DNA of 64,000 nt, taken from positions 1-64,000 of the forward strand of contig NZ_LZLS01000104.1 of NCBI RefSeq assembly GCF_001673365.1, read 5' to 3'. Of the stretch, positions 48,988 to 57,077 are shown piece after piece. The position numbers and the translations under genes are program-made. The notes under the pieces were generated by a model, which did not search any database, had not been told where the DNA came from, and saw only the letters and a list, made by a program, of their open reading frames with translations. Source of the stretch: Mycobacterium asiaticum (GTDB lineage: Bacteria > Actinomycetota > Actinomycetes > Mycobacteriales > Mycobacteriaceae). Each line of letters starts with the position of its first letter. Within the stretch, counting starts at the first letter, position 1.

Positions 48988-49763
48988 TAGCGGATCTGCG
49001 GCTTCCGCTTGTCGGGGGGCTGGGCGTCTAGTTCGGCTCGCCCGATCGGGTTGCCCAGCCGCGTGTAGATGAGACCCTGCTCCATAGCCACGCGGTAGGG
49101 CTTGTCCAGCGACTCCCAGATTGCCTTGACGGTGCCCTGGGTTGCCGACGGCGGCTTGGCCGCAATCGTCGCGGCCAGCTCGTGCGCACGTGTCCACAAT
49201 CGGTCCGTATCAACCACCTCTGAGACCAACCCGATGCGCAGGGCGGTGTCAGCGCTGATCCTCTCGTCGTTGCCCATCAGTGCCATCCGCAACGTCTCGC
49301 CCAGCCCTACCCGCCGCATCAACCCGATCGGCTCCAGCGCGCATACCAGACCCGCCGAAACATGCGAGTCGAAAAACGTTGCGTCCGTTGAGCAGATGAC
49401 CACATCGGCTTCGTTCACGAAATAGAATGCGCCCCCAGTGCACATGCCCTGAACCGCGCACACCACGGGCTTCCACATTTTCTGCCACTTGGGGCTGAGG
49501 AATTCACCGGGATCCTCATGGTTCCAGATGTTTTCGGGTTGACCGTATGGCGTCTTGACGTCGAGGCCGGCACTGAACGCGCGCGTGCCGGCGGCCCGCA
49601 GTACCACCGCGTGCACAGCATCGTCGAGTTTGACGGTGCGCCACGCTTCGGCCATCTCCATGCACATGGTGCGATTGAACGCGTTGAGCTGTGCGGGCCG
49701 ATTCAGCGTGATGGTTGCGACATGGTCGGCGGCATCGATGTCAAGCAGGATGGTTTCGAACAT
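48987..49763 (-). CDS. Crotonase-fold protein with atypical active site
   Basis: 258 residues. Enoyl-CoA hydratase fold with RPAQLNAFNRTM and AGTRAFSAGLDV (the CoA/oxyanion-hole segment), but the two catalytic Glu of the hydratase are not where expected. The first position falls at TGGAFYFVNEAD (Tyr/Phe instead of Glu) and the second at FFDSHVSAGLV (His). A different reaction from simple hydration, or a hydrolase/isomerase, is therefore possible. Start ATG 49763 overlaps the upstream crotonase stop (TGATG). The larger open frame continuing to 50420 is a shadow. Confidence 0.87.
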   Translation of the reverse strand: MFETILLDIDAADHVATITLNRPAQLNAFNRTMCMEMAEAWRTVKLDDAVHAVVLRAAGTRAFSAGLDVKTPYGQPENIWNHEDPGEFLSPKWQKMWKPVVCAVQGMCTGGAFYFVNEADVVICSTDATFFDSHVSAGLVCALEPIGLMRRVGLGETLRMALMGNDERISADTALRIGLVSEVVDTDRLWTRAHELAATIAAKPPSATQGTVKAIWESLDKPYRVAMEQGLIYTRLGNPIGRAELDAQPPDKRKPQIR

Positions 49764-50569
49764 CACCGGCACTGCCAATTCGGCTTGCGCTTCTCGACGA
49801 AAGCTCGTGGGCCTTCCTGGGCATCCTCGGTGCGTAACACCCGCTCCCGAAAGGTTTCGGCGAGGATCTCGGCCTCGTGCAGCGGCACATTGAAGCCTTT
49901 GAGTATTGCCAGTCTGGTTCCCCGGACCGCCAGCGGCGCATTGGAGTTGACGATATCGGCGATCTCGCGAGCGCGGTCCAGCAGCCGCTCGTGGGCGACG
50001 ACTTCGCTGACCAAACCGAGCTCGTAGGCGCGCTGGGCATCCATCCGTTCGTGCTTGCCCATCAACGCCATCCGTAGCGCAATCGAGCGGGGTAGCACCC
50101 GCGACACCCGCACCAGCTCCCGCCCGGCCACCAGTCCGATGCTGACATGCGGATCGAAAAACGTTGCCTGCTCGGAGGCGATGACGATATCGGATGTCGT
50201 GACCCAGTCCATGCCCGCACCGCAGCACAAACCGTTCACCGCGGTAATGACGGGCTTGGCCATGGTGCGAAACGGCGGTGTGCCTTCCTGCGGCGCCTCC
50301 CACTGGTCGTAAGTCGACAGGTAGGGCCGTTCGTAAATCACCTTGCCGTCTTCGGGAATGGCCTTGACGTCGGCCCCGGTGCAAAACGCACGACCCGTTC
50401 CGGTGACGACGGTCAACCACACCTGGTCATCGTCCTCGGCCTCGGTGTAGGCCGCTCGGAGCTCGGTGACCATGTGTGGGCTGAGTGCGTTCAGCGCTTC
50501 CGGACGGTTCAGGGTGATCGTGGCGGTGTGCCCGTCGACCTCATAACTGATGGTGTCAAACGTCGGCAT
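49763..50569 (-). CDS. Crotonase-fold protein with atypical active site (paralogue)
   Basis: 268 residues starting MPTFDTISYEVDG. Contains LNRPEALNALSPHMV and GTGRAFCTGADVKAI (oxyanion-hole segment). The first catalytic Glu position is Asp (CCGAGMDWVTTSD) and the second is His in TFFDPHVSIGLVAG, shared with the downstream gene's FFDSHVS. The two are a related pair, probably from duplication. The start is placed at the ATG just before the first strand, 23 bases before the stop of the preceding crotonase gene. Confidence 0.88.
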   Translation of the reverse strand: MPTFDTISYEVDGHTATITLNRPEALNALSPHMVTELRAAYTEAEDDDQVWLTVVTGTGRAFCTGADVKAIPEDGKVIYERPYLSTYDQWEAPQEGTPPFRTMAKPVITAVNGLCCGAGMDWVTTSDIVIASEQATFFDPHVSIGLVAGRELVRVSRVLPRSIALRMALMGKHERMDAQRAYELGLVSEVVAHERLLDRAREIADIVNSNAPLAVRGTRLAILKGFNVPLHEAEILAETFRERVLRTEDAQEGPRAFVEKRKPNWQCR

Positions 50570-50591
50570 CGATGCGTCCCTTCTCGGCCGT

Positions 50592-51413
50592 TCAGCGACC
50601 TTTGTAGTCTGGTGCACGTCGTTGTCGGAAAGCCGCCAGACCCTCTTTGAAATCGCTTGTTCGGCAGGACAATTCCAGGTTGAACAGCTCTTGGGTCATT
50701 GACTCGCTCAACGTCGCCCGTTGTCCGAAGTCCAAGGCCTGCTTGGCAAGTCCGATCGCAACCGTCGGTCCATTTGCCAGCCGCGCCAACAGTTCCTCGA
50801 CGGTGTTTCGAAACGTTGCCGCCTGCTCGGCGCAGTGGATCATGCCCCAGTCGGCGGCATCGACGCCGTTGACCTGCTCGCCGAGCAGCAGCATCCGCCT
50901 GGCACGGGCCACGCCCACCAACCGCGGAAGCAACCAGGTGGAGCCCGAGTCCGGGCTGAAGCCGCGCTCGGTGAAGGGCTCCCAGAAGACGGCATCTGTG
51001 GTGGCGACGGTGAAGTCGGCGGCCAGGGCGAGGTTGCAGCCCATGCCGGCGGCCCAGCCCTGCACGCTGCACACCACCGGCAGCTGGATGGTGTGGATGA
51101 GTTCGATGACGCGATTGGCGGCGTGCGGGACGCGCCGCACCAGATCGCCGGTGCGAGGACGTTCACCATCGGGGGAGTTGGTGGCGATCCAGTCGGCGCC
51201 GGCGCAGAAGTCGGTGCCGGCGCCCGTGAGGTGAATCGCACGCAGCGAGTAGTCGGTCGCCGCGTCGGACAGGACGTCGACGAGAGTCTGAATCATCGTA
51301 TGAGTCAACGAATTACGCCGTGACTGTCGATCCAACGTGATGCGCAGCACCGCGCCGTCGTGCGATGTCGTCACGGACCCGTCGGCGCCGGCCTCGTCGA
51401 CCTGCTGGCTCAC
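50592..51413 (-). CDS. Enoyl-CoA hydratase/isomerase family protein (PaaG-like)
   Basis: 273 residues. First gene of the six-gene operon. Features: LDRQSRRNSLTHTM, GAGTDFCAGADWIA, VQGWAAGMGCNLALAAD (Asn instead of the first Glu), and GFSPDSGSTWLLPRLVG, typical of the PaaG/EchA subgroup where the Asp in PDSG acts as base. The start is GTG 51413 (MSQQVDEAGADG); ATGs at 51449 and 51461 would run into the operator. Divergent from the thioesterase across the operator. Confidence 0.87.
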   Translation of the reverse strand: MSQQVDEAGADGSVTTSHDGAVLRITLDRQSRRNSLTHTMIQTLVDVLSDAATDYSLRAIHLTGAGTDFCAGADWIATNSPDGERPRTGDLVRRVPHAANRVIELIHTIQLPVVCSVQGWAAGMGCNLALAADFTVATTDAVFWEPFTERGFSPDSGSTWLLPRLVGVARARRMLLLGEQVNGVDAADWGMIHCAEQAATFRNTVEELLARLANGPTVAIGLAKQALDFGQRATLSESMTQELFNLELSCRTSDFKEGLAAFRQRRAPDYKGR

Positions 51414-51445
51414 CCTGGCCCCGGCCTTTCCACACCTGTCCCCAT

Positions 51446-51470
51446 CCATACGGTTACCCATACAGTAGGC
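51446..51470. promoter_or_regulatory. Operator site A (paired half-sites) in the crotonase/thioesterase divergent promoter
   Basis: TACGGTT at 51449-51455 and TACAGTA at 51461-51467, starts 12 bp apart, flanked by CCA and GGC. A further half-site, TACGGTG, is at 51482-51488. The whole arrangement matches the sites near the TetR gene and further downstream. It lies between two divergent operons and probably controls both. Confidence 0.6.
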
Positions 51471-51572
51471 GATACGATTGCTACGGTGTATAAGTTAGCA
51501 AGGAAACCCTACCGCCGGAAACACCGCCGGTGGGAGCCCGGAAACCGGGCAACCGCGAAGAGCTGAGGATGC

Positions 51573-52253
51573 ATGGCCGACGGCACGGACTCGATAGCTC
51601 CCGGTGACGCCAGATTCGGTGAAGCGCCGCTAGCCCAGACCGTCGCCGCCGCGGCCGCCATCCGGCGCCTCACCTCTCTGCTGCTGTCGCTGGAACACCC
51701 GCACCCGACGGTAGAGGGGATGCTGGCGCAGTTCGCCGTCTGGGAGCAGGAACTGGGGGCTGCCGCCCCGACTGATCTGGCCCCGCGAATCGGGGAGCGC
51801 GCCGACGATACCCGCCGCATTTACCTCGATCACGCGACCGACATCGGGGCCTACAACCCGTGTTTCCCGGAATACCGGTTCGACCACATCGGCGCCGAGC
51901 TGGCCCTCGGACGTGTCACCTTCCCCCTGGCGTACGAGGGTCCGCCGGGCCTGGTTCACGGTGGTTTCCTAGGCGTCTTCTTCGACTGCGTGATGCAGCA
52001 CCAAAATTGCGTCACCGGCCTGTCCGGTAAGACTCGGTCGCTGACCGTGACCTTCCGCCGGCCGACACCGGTATTGACCGAGTTGCACTTCGATGTCACC
52101 CGCTCTCAGGTCGAGCGCGGGATCACCTCGACGACCCGGCTGCTGCTCGGCGACGAGGTGCTCTGCATCGGCGAGGTCGATACCCTGGCCTCCCGGCCCG
52201 AACAGCTCGCCACCACCCAATTCGGCAGGCGCCGAAAGGAGTTCGACTCATGA
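51573..52253 (+). CDS. Hotdog-fold thioesterase (PaaI-like)
   Basis: 226 residues. A helical N-terminal part of about 85 residues precedes a hotdog domain whose active-site segment is GPPGLVHGGFLGVFFDCVMQHQN (His-Gly-Gly and Asp, as in PaaI/YbgC-type enzymes). The C-terminal strands are SLTVTFRRPTPVL and GITSTTRLLLGDEVLCIGEVDTL. It would hydrolyse an acyl-CoA, perhaps to release a dead-end intermediate. GAGG ribosome site before ATG 51573. Stop overlaps the next crotonase start (ATGA). Confidence 0.85.
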   Translation: MADGTDSIAPGDARFGEAPLAQTVAAAAAIRRLTSLLLSLEHPHPTVEGMLAQFAVWEQELGAAAPTDLAPRIGERADDTRRIYLDHATDIGAYNPCFPEYRFDHIGAELALGRVTFPLAYEGPPGLVHGGFLGVFFDCVMQHQNCVTGLSGKTRSLTVTFRRPTPVLTELHFDVTRSQVERGITSTTRLLLGDEVLCIGEVDTLASRPEQLATTQFGRRRKEFDS

Positions 52254-53149
52254 CGGCCTCGGACACCGCTGACGACCGGGTGCTTTTCGATGTGGACCAC
52301 GAGCGGCGCATCGCCACGATCACACTTAACAACCCAAAGCACCGCAACACCTACGACCCGGCGATGCGCGACGCCATCGCCCGGGCCCTGGACGTCGTCG
52401 CCGAGGACGACGATCTCACAGTGGTGCTATTGCGCGGCGAGGGCGGAACCTTCAGCACCGGCGCGGACATGAACAACGCATACGGCTGGTACGGGGAGGC
52501 GGCCCGCGGCGCCGATCGCGGCGAACGAACCCGGCCCAGCCAACGTCGTCGACTTGCGGTGGACCGCAAGTCATTCAGCTTCTATCACAACCTGATGGGC
52601 TTTCCGAAGGTCACGGTCGCCGAGATCGCCGGCTACGCGCTGGGTGGCGGCTTCGAGATAGCGCTGATGGCCGACATCGCGGTGATCGCCCGAGACGCCA
52701 AAATCGGCATGCCGGCAACGAGATTCCTCGGACCTGCGTTGGGCAGTCTGCATATGTTCTTCCACCGGCTGGGCCCGGTGCTGGCCCGGCGGCTGCTGCT
52801 CACCGGCGACATCATCGAAGCCGCTGAGATCGCTCATCTCGGGATCTTCACTGAGACATGCGATCCCGGATCGGTGACCGCACGTGCCCGGTACTGGGCG
52901 CAGAAGGCAGCCAAAATGCCCGCCGACGGGGTAGTTATCGCCAAGGAGGCCTTCCGGCTCGTCGAGCAGAGCCAGGCATATCAGGGCGAGGAAGTCGCCA
53001 GCTATCTGTTCCACGCGTACGGCACCAACCTGCAGTTCGCGGCCGGAGAATTCAATTTCGTCAAGACGCGGGCCGAGCACGGCACCAAAGAAGCCTTCCG
53101 GCTACGCGACGAACACTTCCACGTACCTGAACCCGAACCCGAGGCGTGA
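52250..53149 (+). CDS. Enoyl-CoA hydratase/isomerase family protein
   Basis: 299 residues. Crotonase fold with ITLNNPKHRNTYDPAM, GEGGTFSTGADMNNAYGWYG, and IAGYALGGGFEIALMADIAV, so the first catalytic Glu is present (GGGFEIA). The second Glu is replaced (IGMPATRFLG). Loss of one glutamate is typical of isomerase-type members. Its C-terminal third is longer than the usual 260 aa. Translationally coupled to the thioesterase. Convergent with the TetR gene, 14 bp apart. Confidence 0.88.
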   Translation: MTASDTADDRVLFDVDHERRIATITLNNPKHRNTYDPAMRDAIARALDVVAEDDDLTVVLLRGEGGTFSTGADMNNAYGWYGEAARGADRGERTRPSQRRRLAVDRKSFSFYHNLMGFPKVTVAEIAGYALGGGFEIALMADIAVIARDAKIGMPATRFLGPALGSLHMFFHRLGPVLARRLLLTGDIIEAAEIAHLGIFTETCDPGSVTARARYWAQKAAKMPADGVVIAKEAFRLVEQSQAYQGEEVASYLFHAYGTNLQFAAGEFNFVKTRAEHGTKEAFRLRDEHFHVPEPEPEA

Positions 53150-53163
53150 GAACGTAATTCGTG

Positions 53164-53934
53164 CTACCGGCCGGACCGCGACCTCGTGGCGGACTTGCGC
53201 GGTGTCGACTTGTTGGCTTTCCGCGCGGGCGCGGCAGCCTTTTCGATCAACTGAGCAGCATGGTCGAGAATGCACTCGAGGCCGTACTCGAAGTTCGTTT
53301 CGTCGGGCGCCCCGATGCGGTGGCCTTTGCCGGTCACTTGCGCAATCAGTGGGGTGGTCTCTGGATCGAGACCGACGGCATCCTCGATCGTGCGTCGTCC
53401 CTCGTCTGAGGTCTGGTTCTTTTCGAAGAGTCGGTGTAGCACCACGGATCCGCGGACGTGCAGCGATATCGCGGAGTAGGTGTCGAACGCGTCCTCGGGT
53501 GAAAGACCCGCCTCCACCAGGTTGGCGATCGCCTTCTCCATCTCCTGCGCCCCGACTCGGGCGGCCTTGGGGCTCAATGCGGCCCGGATCAGGATGAGGT
53601 CGCACAGTATTGGGTTGCCCATGAACGTTTTCCGCATTAGACGGGCATGGTTGCGCAATGTTTCGCGCCAGTCTTTGGCCTCCACGTAAGGCGTGGCGAA
53701 CACGTACTTGCTCAGGGCGCGGTCGGTCATCGCGTTGAGCAGATCGTCCTTCTTGCGGAAATACCAGTAGATACTGGTGACGCCGACGCCGAGGTGCTTG
53801 CCGAGCAGTGGCATGCTCAGGTTGTCGATCGAGACCTGCTCGGCGAGTTCGAAAGCGCCACTGATGATGTCGTCGGGATTGATGGACCCGCGTTCGCGGC
53901 GCTGACGCTTCTCCGCAGTTGCCTGCTTTGCCAC
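53164..53934 (-). CDS. TetR-family regulator, likely controller of the segment-3 regulon
   Basis: 256 residues, GTG start. A basic leader (KQATAEKRQRRERGS) precedes the helix-turn-helix ELAEQVSIDNLSMPLLGKHLGVGVTSIYWYFRKKDDLLNAM. The ligand domain runs to about residue 235, and the last 22 residues are a basic tail (ARKANKSTPRKSATRSRSGR). It is divergent from the DapA-family gene, and its own promoter region holds the same paired half-sites seen near other segment-3 operons, so autoregulation is likely. The ligand is probably a CoA ester of the pathway, by analogy with similar catabolic TetR proteins. Confidence 0.88.
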   Translation of the reverse strand: MAKQATAEKRQRRERGSINPDDIISGAFELAEQVSIDNLSMPLLGKHLGVGVTSIYWYFRKKDDLLNAMTDRALSKYVFATPYVEAKDWRETLRNHARLMRKTFMGNPILCDLILIRAALSPKAARVGAQEMEKAIANLVEAGLSPEDAFDTYSAISLHVRGSVVLHRLFEKNQTSDEGRRTIEDAVGLDPETTPLIAQVTGKGHRIGAPDETNFEYGLECILDHAAQLIEKAAAPARKANKSTPRKSATRSRSGR

Positions 53935-54303
53935 TCCCGGGCACCTCCATCACGATCTGTCCTGAGCACGCCGTCGAGCCCTGTTGGCCGACCGTCAACC
54001 ATACGGTATGTGGTCGTTTTGATGCACTTTCATCTGCTACTGTAATACCTATCGTAGGCTTTTTGGTATACATCGCGGGGTGGCGAGAATGACCGGTCGC
54101 CGGGCCCGGCGAACTGTCGGCTGGTGCGATTCCCATCCCCCGACGCACACCAGCGCAGCGCATCCCAGTCTGGCCATATCTGCCGAAATCAGGCCAATGG
54201 CAGCGCTTTTGGCATCGCTTTTGGCACCGCACCGTACCTCGTTAATGACCGCGGCGAACGTCGACGTCGGCGGTGGTTCCGACTTCAGCTGAGAGGAGCT
54301 GGG
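53935..54303. promoter_or_regulatory. TetR/DapA-family divergent intergenic region
   Basis: 369 bp with no convincing gene (a 70-codon frame at 54080-54292 is unsupported). It holds a half-site palindrome CATACGGTATG at 54000-54010, the paired operator at 54035-54059, a GGTATACA fragment at 54065-54072, and a tandem repeat of CGCTTTTGGCA at 54204-54214 and 54216-54226. Confidence 0.6.
54035..54059. promoter_or_regulatory. Operator site B upstream of TetR and DapA-family genes
   Basis: TACTGTA (54038-54044) and TATCGTA (54050-54056), starts 12 bp apart, flanked by TGC and GGC. Same layout as sites A and D. Its place between the regulator and a divergent enzyme gene supports autoregulation. 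Confidence 0.6.
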
Positions 54304-55308
54304 ATGGCCAAGGCCAAGGAGGCGCGGGCTTGGGCGCGCGGCGCGCTGCGGGGCATCGGCGACTCCCTGTACACGCCGTTCGCCGGTCCCGACGGCGACG
54401 ACATCGATTGGGAGGCCTACCGAACTCTGGTGCGATACTGCGTCGGCGATCTCGGACATCCGATGTTGTGGTGCACCAGCGGACTGGCCGAGTTCTGGGC
54501 GCTGACGATCGAGGAACGTAAACGATTGCTGGAGGTGGCGATCGAAGAGGGCCGGCGCACGAACCCCGACGTCGTCATTCAAGCCTGCACCGCCGCGATG
54601 GCAGCCAAGGATTGCTTGGAGCTGACACTGCACGCGCAGCAGGCCGGCGCTGACATCGCCTACATCCAGACCCCGATGATGGAGACCCACGGCGGTGCGG
54701 GCGTGCTGAGGTTTTTCGAGTACATCGCGGCTCGCACGGATATCGCTCTGGGCATGTTCAACTCACCGTCGTCTGGCTATGTGCTGACCGCGGCCGAGGC
54801 GGCGCGCATTTACGACGAAGTGCCCGCGGTGTGTGCCACCAAGGAAGGCGCATTTCGGCCGGAAAACAGCCGGCAACTGCACGAACTGGCACCTGGACTG
54901 GTGCTCTGGGAGTGCGACCGAACCGTATACCGCGCCGGATGGCTGCGCGCCGGAATCGTCTGCCCGGCACAACTGGGTACCGCGGCTTATCTGTTCGAGA
55001 CGCCGGAGCGCCGATTGTTCTCCGAGTACTGGGATTTGGTGCTGGCCGACAAGTTGCTCGAGGCGATGGACTATGGGCGCGAGTCGGGCCTGGATCAGTT
55101 CGACCTGGATATCGGCGGGTGGTTTACCCGCTATCCGGGACGGGCGGACTACTTCACCCACTGGGGTGGAGCGTTCAAATACGCCGCTTCCGTGCTGGGT
55201 TTGCCTATCGGTTCGTATCCGCATTCCCGCCCGCCGCAAGCGCACCTACCCCAAGAAGCCAAGACGCAGATCGAGGCCGCGTACCGACGGCTGGGACTGG
55301 TTGACTAA
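54304..55308 (+). CDS. DapA/dihydrodipicolinate-synthase-superfamily lyase or aldolase
   Basis: 334 residues. Class I aldolase fold: the Schiff-base Lys is expected in AVCATKEGAFRPENSR, the substrate-site region in WCTSGLAEFWALTIEERKRLLE (equivalent of the GTTGE loop, but diverged), and QACTAAMAAKDCLELTLHAQQAGADIAYIQTP. Family members include hydratase-aldolases of aromatic degradation as well as DapA and NanA. Next to crotonases and acyl-CoA ligases, carbon-carbon cleavage or hydration is likely; it is unlikely to be a lysine-biosynthesis enzyme. Start ATG 54304 with GAGGAG nearby. Confidence 0.85.
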   Translation: MAKAKEARAWARGALRGIGDSLYTPFAGPDGDDIDWEAYRTLVRYCVGDLGHPMLWCTSGLAEFWALTIEERKRLLEVAIEEGRRTNPDVVIQACTAAMAAKDCLELTLHAQQAGADIAYIQTPMMETHGGAGVLRFFEYIAARTDIALGMFNSPSSGYVLTAAEAARIYDEVPAVCATKEGAFRPENSRQLHELAPGLVLWECDRTVYRAGWLRAGIVCPAQLGTAAYLFETPERRLFSEYWDLVLADKLLEAMDYGRESGLDQFDLDIGGWFTRYPGRADYFTHWGGAFKYAASVLGLPIGSYPHSRPPQAHLPQEAKTQIEAAYRRLGLVD

Positions 55309-55336
55309 ATCCTTGCAACACAACTGAATACATGCA

Positions 55337-55366
55337 GAGAGCCCGGCCGTATCCGACCGGGCCCTC
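55337..55366. terminator. Hairpin after the DapA-family gene
   Basis: Ten-bp stem with one mismatch (AGAGCCCGG paired to CCGGGCCCT, loop of 10) 28 bp after the stop. Followed by TGTTTT rather than a long T-tract, which is usual for mycobacterial terminators. Confidence 0.5.
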
Positions 55367-55394
55367 CGCGCGTGTTTTGCTATTGGTGGGCTTC

Positions 55395-55502
55395 CTAGCG
55401 TGCCTCCTGCACCTTGGCCTCGCCGCGAGCCTTCTCCGTCTCTGTTTCCTGTCGGGTCGCGTGGCGTTGCGCCTCGGCCTTGTCCTGCAACTCTTTTCCC
55501 AT
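55395..55502 (-). CDS. Possible 35-residue charged micro-protein
   Basis: Frame MGKELQDKAEAQRHATRQ continuing ETETEKARGEAKVQEAR. Highly charged, predicted helical, no cysteine; composition like small CsbD-type or coiled-coil stress proteins. It lies 5 bp after the upstream small membrane-protein frame on the same strand, but no good ribosome site is visible. Low confidence. Confidence 0.35.
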   Translation of the reverse strand: MGKELQDKAEAQRHATRQETETEKARGEAKVQEAR

Positions 55503-55507
55503 CCCGG

Positions 55508-55759
55508 CTATCCGGACAAACCTGCCGCCGACGTGTCGCTCGTCACGGTTTGTGCCGGGGTCGGCGAAGCAGGCGCCGATGCAGTACCGGAATCGGGGCC
55601 GGACTTGAAGCGGTGCCAGGCCCACACAGCGGCCCCGACCACCGCGCCGATCAGCAACACCCACAGCAACAGCTGGGCGAGCATCCAGGCCAGTTGAGCA
55701 CGCAGTGCCAGCCCGCGCGCCTGCCGCGCACGATGAGCCACCGCTTTCGTCGTGTTCAC
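55508..55759 (-). CDS. Small single-pass membrane protein
   Basis: 83 residues, GTG start. A basic N-terminus (MNTTKAVAHRARQARG) is followed by one hydrophobic helix (AWMLAQLLLWVLLIGAVVGAAVWAW, about residues 24-48) and a Ser/Thr/Pro-rich tail, so a cytoplasmic N-terminus is predicted. No family recognised. Divergent from the GlsB/YeaQ-type gene. Confidence 0.55.
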   Translation of the reverse strand: MNTTKAVAHRARQARGLALRAQLAWMLAQLLLWVLLIGAVVGAAVWAWHRFKSGPDSGTASAPASPTPAQTVTSDTSAAGLSG

Positions 55760-55878
55760 CTGCTATCGGTACCCCTACTTCGCTATCCGTCAAACCCTGG
55801 ATTACCGGACGCAGAACCGGGCATACCGGGGTTAGTTCGGCGCCGCGCGGCGCCGCGTTGCACTGGAAGGAATCGGAC

Positions 55879-56151
55879 ATGCTCACGCTGGGAGTCATCG
55901 GCTGGATCATCATCGGCGGTCTGGCCGGGTGGATCGGCAGCAAAATCATGAAGACCGACGCGCAGATGGGCGTCGTTCTCAACATCGTGGTCGGCATCGT
56001 CGGTGGTTTGATCGGTGGCTTCTTGTTGCGCGGGTTCGGCGTCGACGTGGCCGGCGGCGGACTGATGTTTTCGTTCCTGACGTGCCTGCTCGGAGCGGTG
56101 ATCCTGCTGGCGATCGTCAAACTCGTGACGGGACGGCGGGTGTCCCGGTAA
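55879..56151 (+). CDS. GlsB/YeaQ/YmgE-family small membrane protein
   Basis: 90 residues with three hydrophobic helices (LGVIGWIIIGGLAGWIGSKI, LNIVVGIVGGLIGGFLL, MFSFLTCLLGAVILLAIV). The glycine-rich MLTLGVIGWIIIGGLAGWIGS opening is the signature of the transglycosylase-associated protein family, stress-inducible in many bacteria. Not a catabolic enzyme, so it appears to be a bystander in the region. The upstream open frame adds sequence without a sensible start. Confidence 0.85.
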   Translation: MLTLGVIGWIIIGGLAGWIGSKIMKTDAQMGVVLNIVVGIVGGLIGGFLLRGFGVDVAGGGLMFSFLTCLLGAVILLAIVKLVTGRRVSR

Positions 56152-56180
56152 CGGCGTCTCCGACAGCGACGAAAAGGACG

Positions 56181-56205
56181 CGGTACCGAGAGGTATACGG
56201 TAAGG
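56181..56205. promoter_or_regulatory. Operator site C upstream of the crotonase at 56247
   Basis: TACCGAG at 56184-56190, AGGTA, TACGGTA at 56196-56202: starts 12 bp apart, as in the other operators. An extra TACCGTA at 56216-56222 forms an ATACGGTA/TACCGTAT inverted repeat with the second half-site. It lies 42 bp before the start codon. Confidence 0.6.
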
Positions 56206-56246
56206 GCGAATCGCCTACCGTATCCGCACGTCGCGAGGAGTCACCG

Positions 56247-57077
56247 ATGAGCTCGGACGCCGAACCCGCGGTACTTTACGAGGCCACGCCCAGCGGCGTT
56301 GCCATAGTCACGCTCAATCGTCCCGAGCGTCTCAACGCGTGGGGACCCGACATGGCGCCGGCGTTCTACGACGCGGTCGATCGTGCCGAAGAAGATCCCG
56401 CGATCAAGGTGATCGTGCTGACTGGCCGCGGGCGGGCGTTTTGCGCCGGTGCCCATCTGGGGTCGTCGAGTTCGTCAGGCGGCGTCGGGGAGTCCCTGGA
56501 AAGTGCCGGCGGCAAGAGCGTCGCCGACCTGGTGGGTGAGCGCCCACCGCATTTCGTGACGGAGTTGCGCAAACCCGTCGTCGCGGCGATTAACGGCCCG
56601 TGCGTGGGAATCGGTCTGACCCAGGCACTGATGTGCGATGTTCGCTTCGCCGCCGCGGGCGCAAAATTCGGCGCGGTGTTCGCCCGTCGCGGGCTGATCG
56701 CCGAATTCGGCATCTCCTGGATCCTGCCTCGACTGGTGGGCTGGGGCGTCGCGCTCGACCTGTTGTTAAGTGGCCGTACCTTTTTGGCTGAGGAGGCGGC
56801 CGCGCTCGGCCTCGTCAAGGAAGTCGTGGCGCCCGAAGAACTGATGCCCCGCGCCCTGAAATACGCCGAGGACATCGCCCAGTACTGTTCGCCTACCGCG
56901 ATGGCGGTGATCAAGCGGCAGGCCTACGGTGACGCCTCACACGACGTCGCAACCGCAACGGCCGAGGCCGAGGCGCTGATGTGGGAGGCGCTGCCGCGAC
57001 CCGACGTCATCGAAGGCATCGTGAGTTTCCTGCAGAAGCGGCCTCCGCAATTCCCGGAGCTCACGTTCAAGCGATAG
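56247..57077 (+). CDS. Enoyl-CoA hydratase/isomerase family protein (EchA subgroup)
   Basis: 276 residues starting MSSDAEPAVLYEATPSGVAI, 6 bases after GAGGAG. Oxyanion-hole segment GRGRAFCAGAHLGSSSS; the first catalytic Glu position is Thr (VGIGLTQALMCD); the Glu of GLIAEFGISWILPRLVG is the likely base. A near-identical layout is seen in the protein encoded at 58613 (GLVAEYGISWILPRLCGWG), so the two are paralogues. Transcribed towards a convergent CoA-transferase gene that ends 11 bp before its stop, i.e. the 3' ends overlap. Confidence 0.9.
   Translation: MSSDAEPAVLYEATPSGVAIVTLNRPERLNAWGPDMAPAFYDAVDRAEEDPAIKVIVLTGRGRAFCAGAHLGSSSSSGGVGESLESAGGKSVADLVGERPPHFVTELRKPVVAAINGPCVGIGLTQALMCDVRFAAAGAKFGAVFARRGLIAEFGISWILPRLVGWGVALDLLLSGRTFLAEEAAALGLVKEVVAPEELMPRALKYAEDIAQYCSPTAMAVIKRQAYGDASHDVATATAEAEALMWEALPRPDVIEGIVSFLQKRPPQFPELTFKR

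Noticed and set aside
54204..54226. Tandem CGCTTTTGGCA as a CRISPR-like or iteron repeat
   Set aside because: Only two copies, with no array and no replication genes.
54304..55308. Assigning the DapA-family gene as naphthalene-type hydratase-aldolase
   Set aside because: The fold fits, but no ring-hydroxylating dioxygenase or extradiol enzyme is in the window, and substrate loops are diverged.
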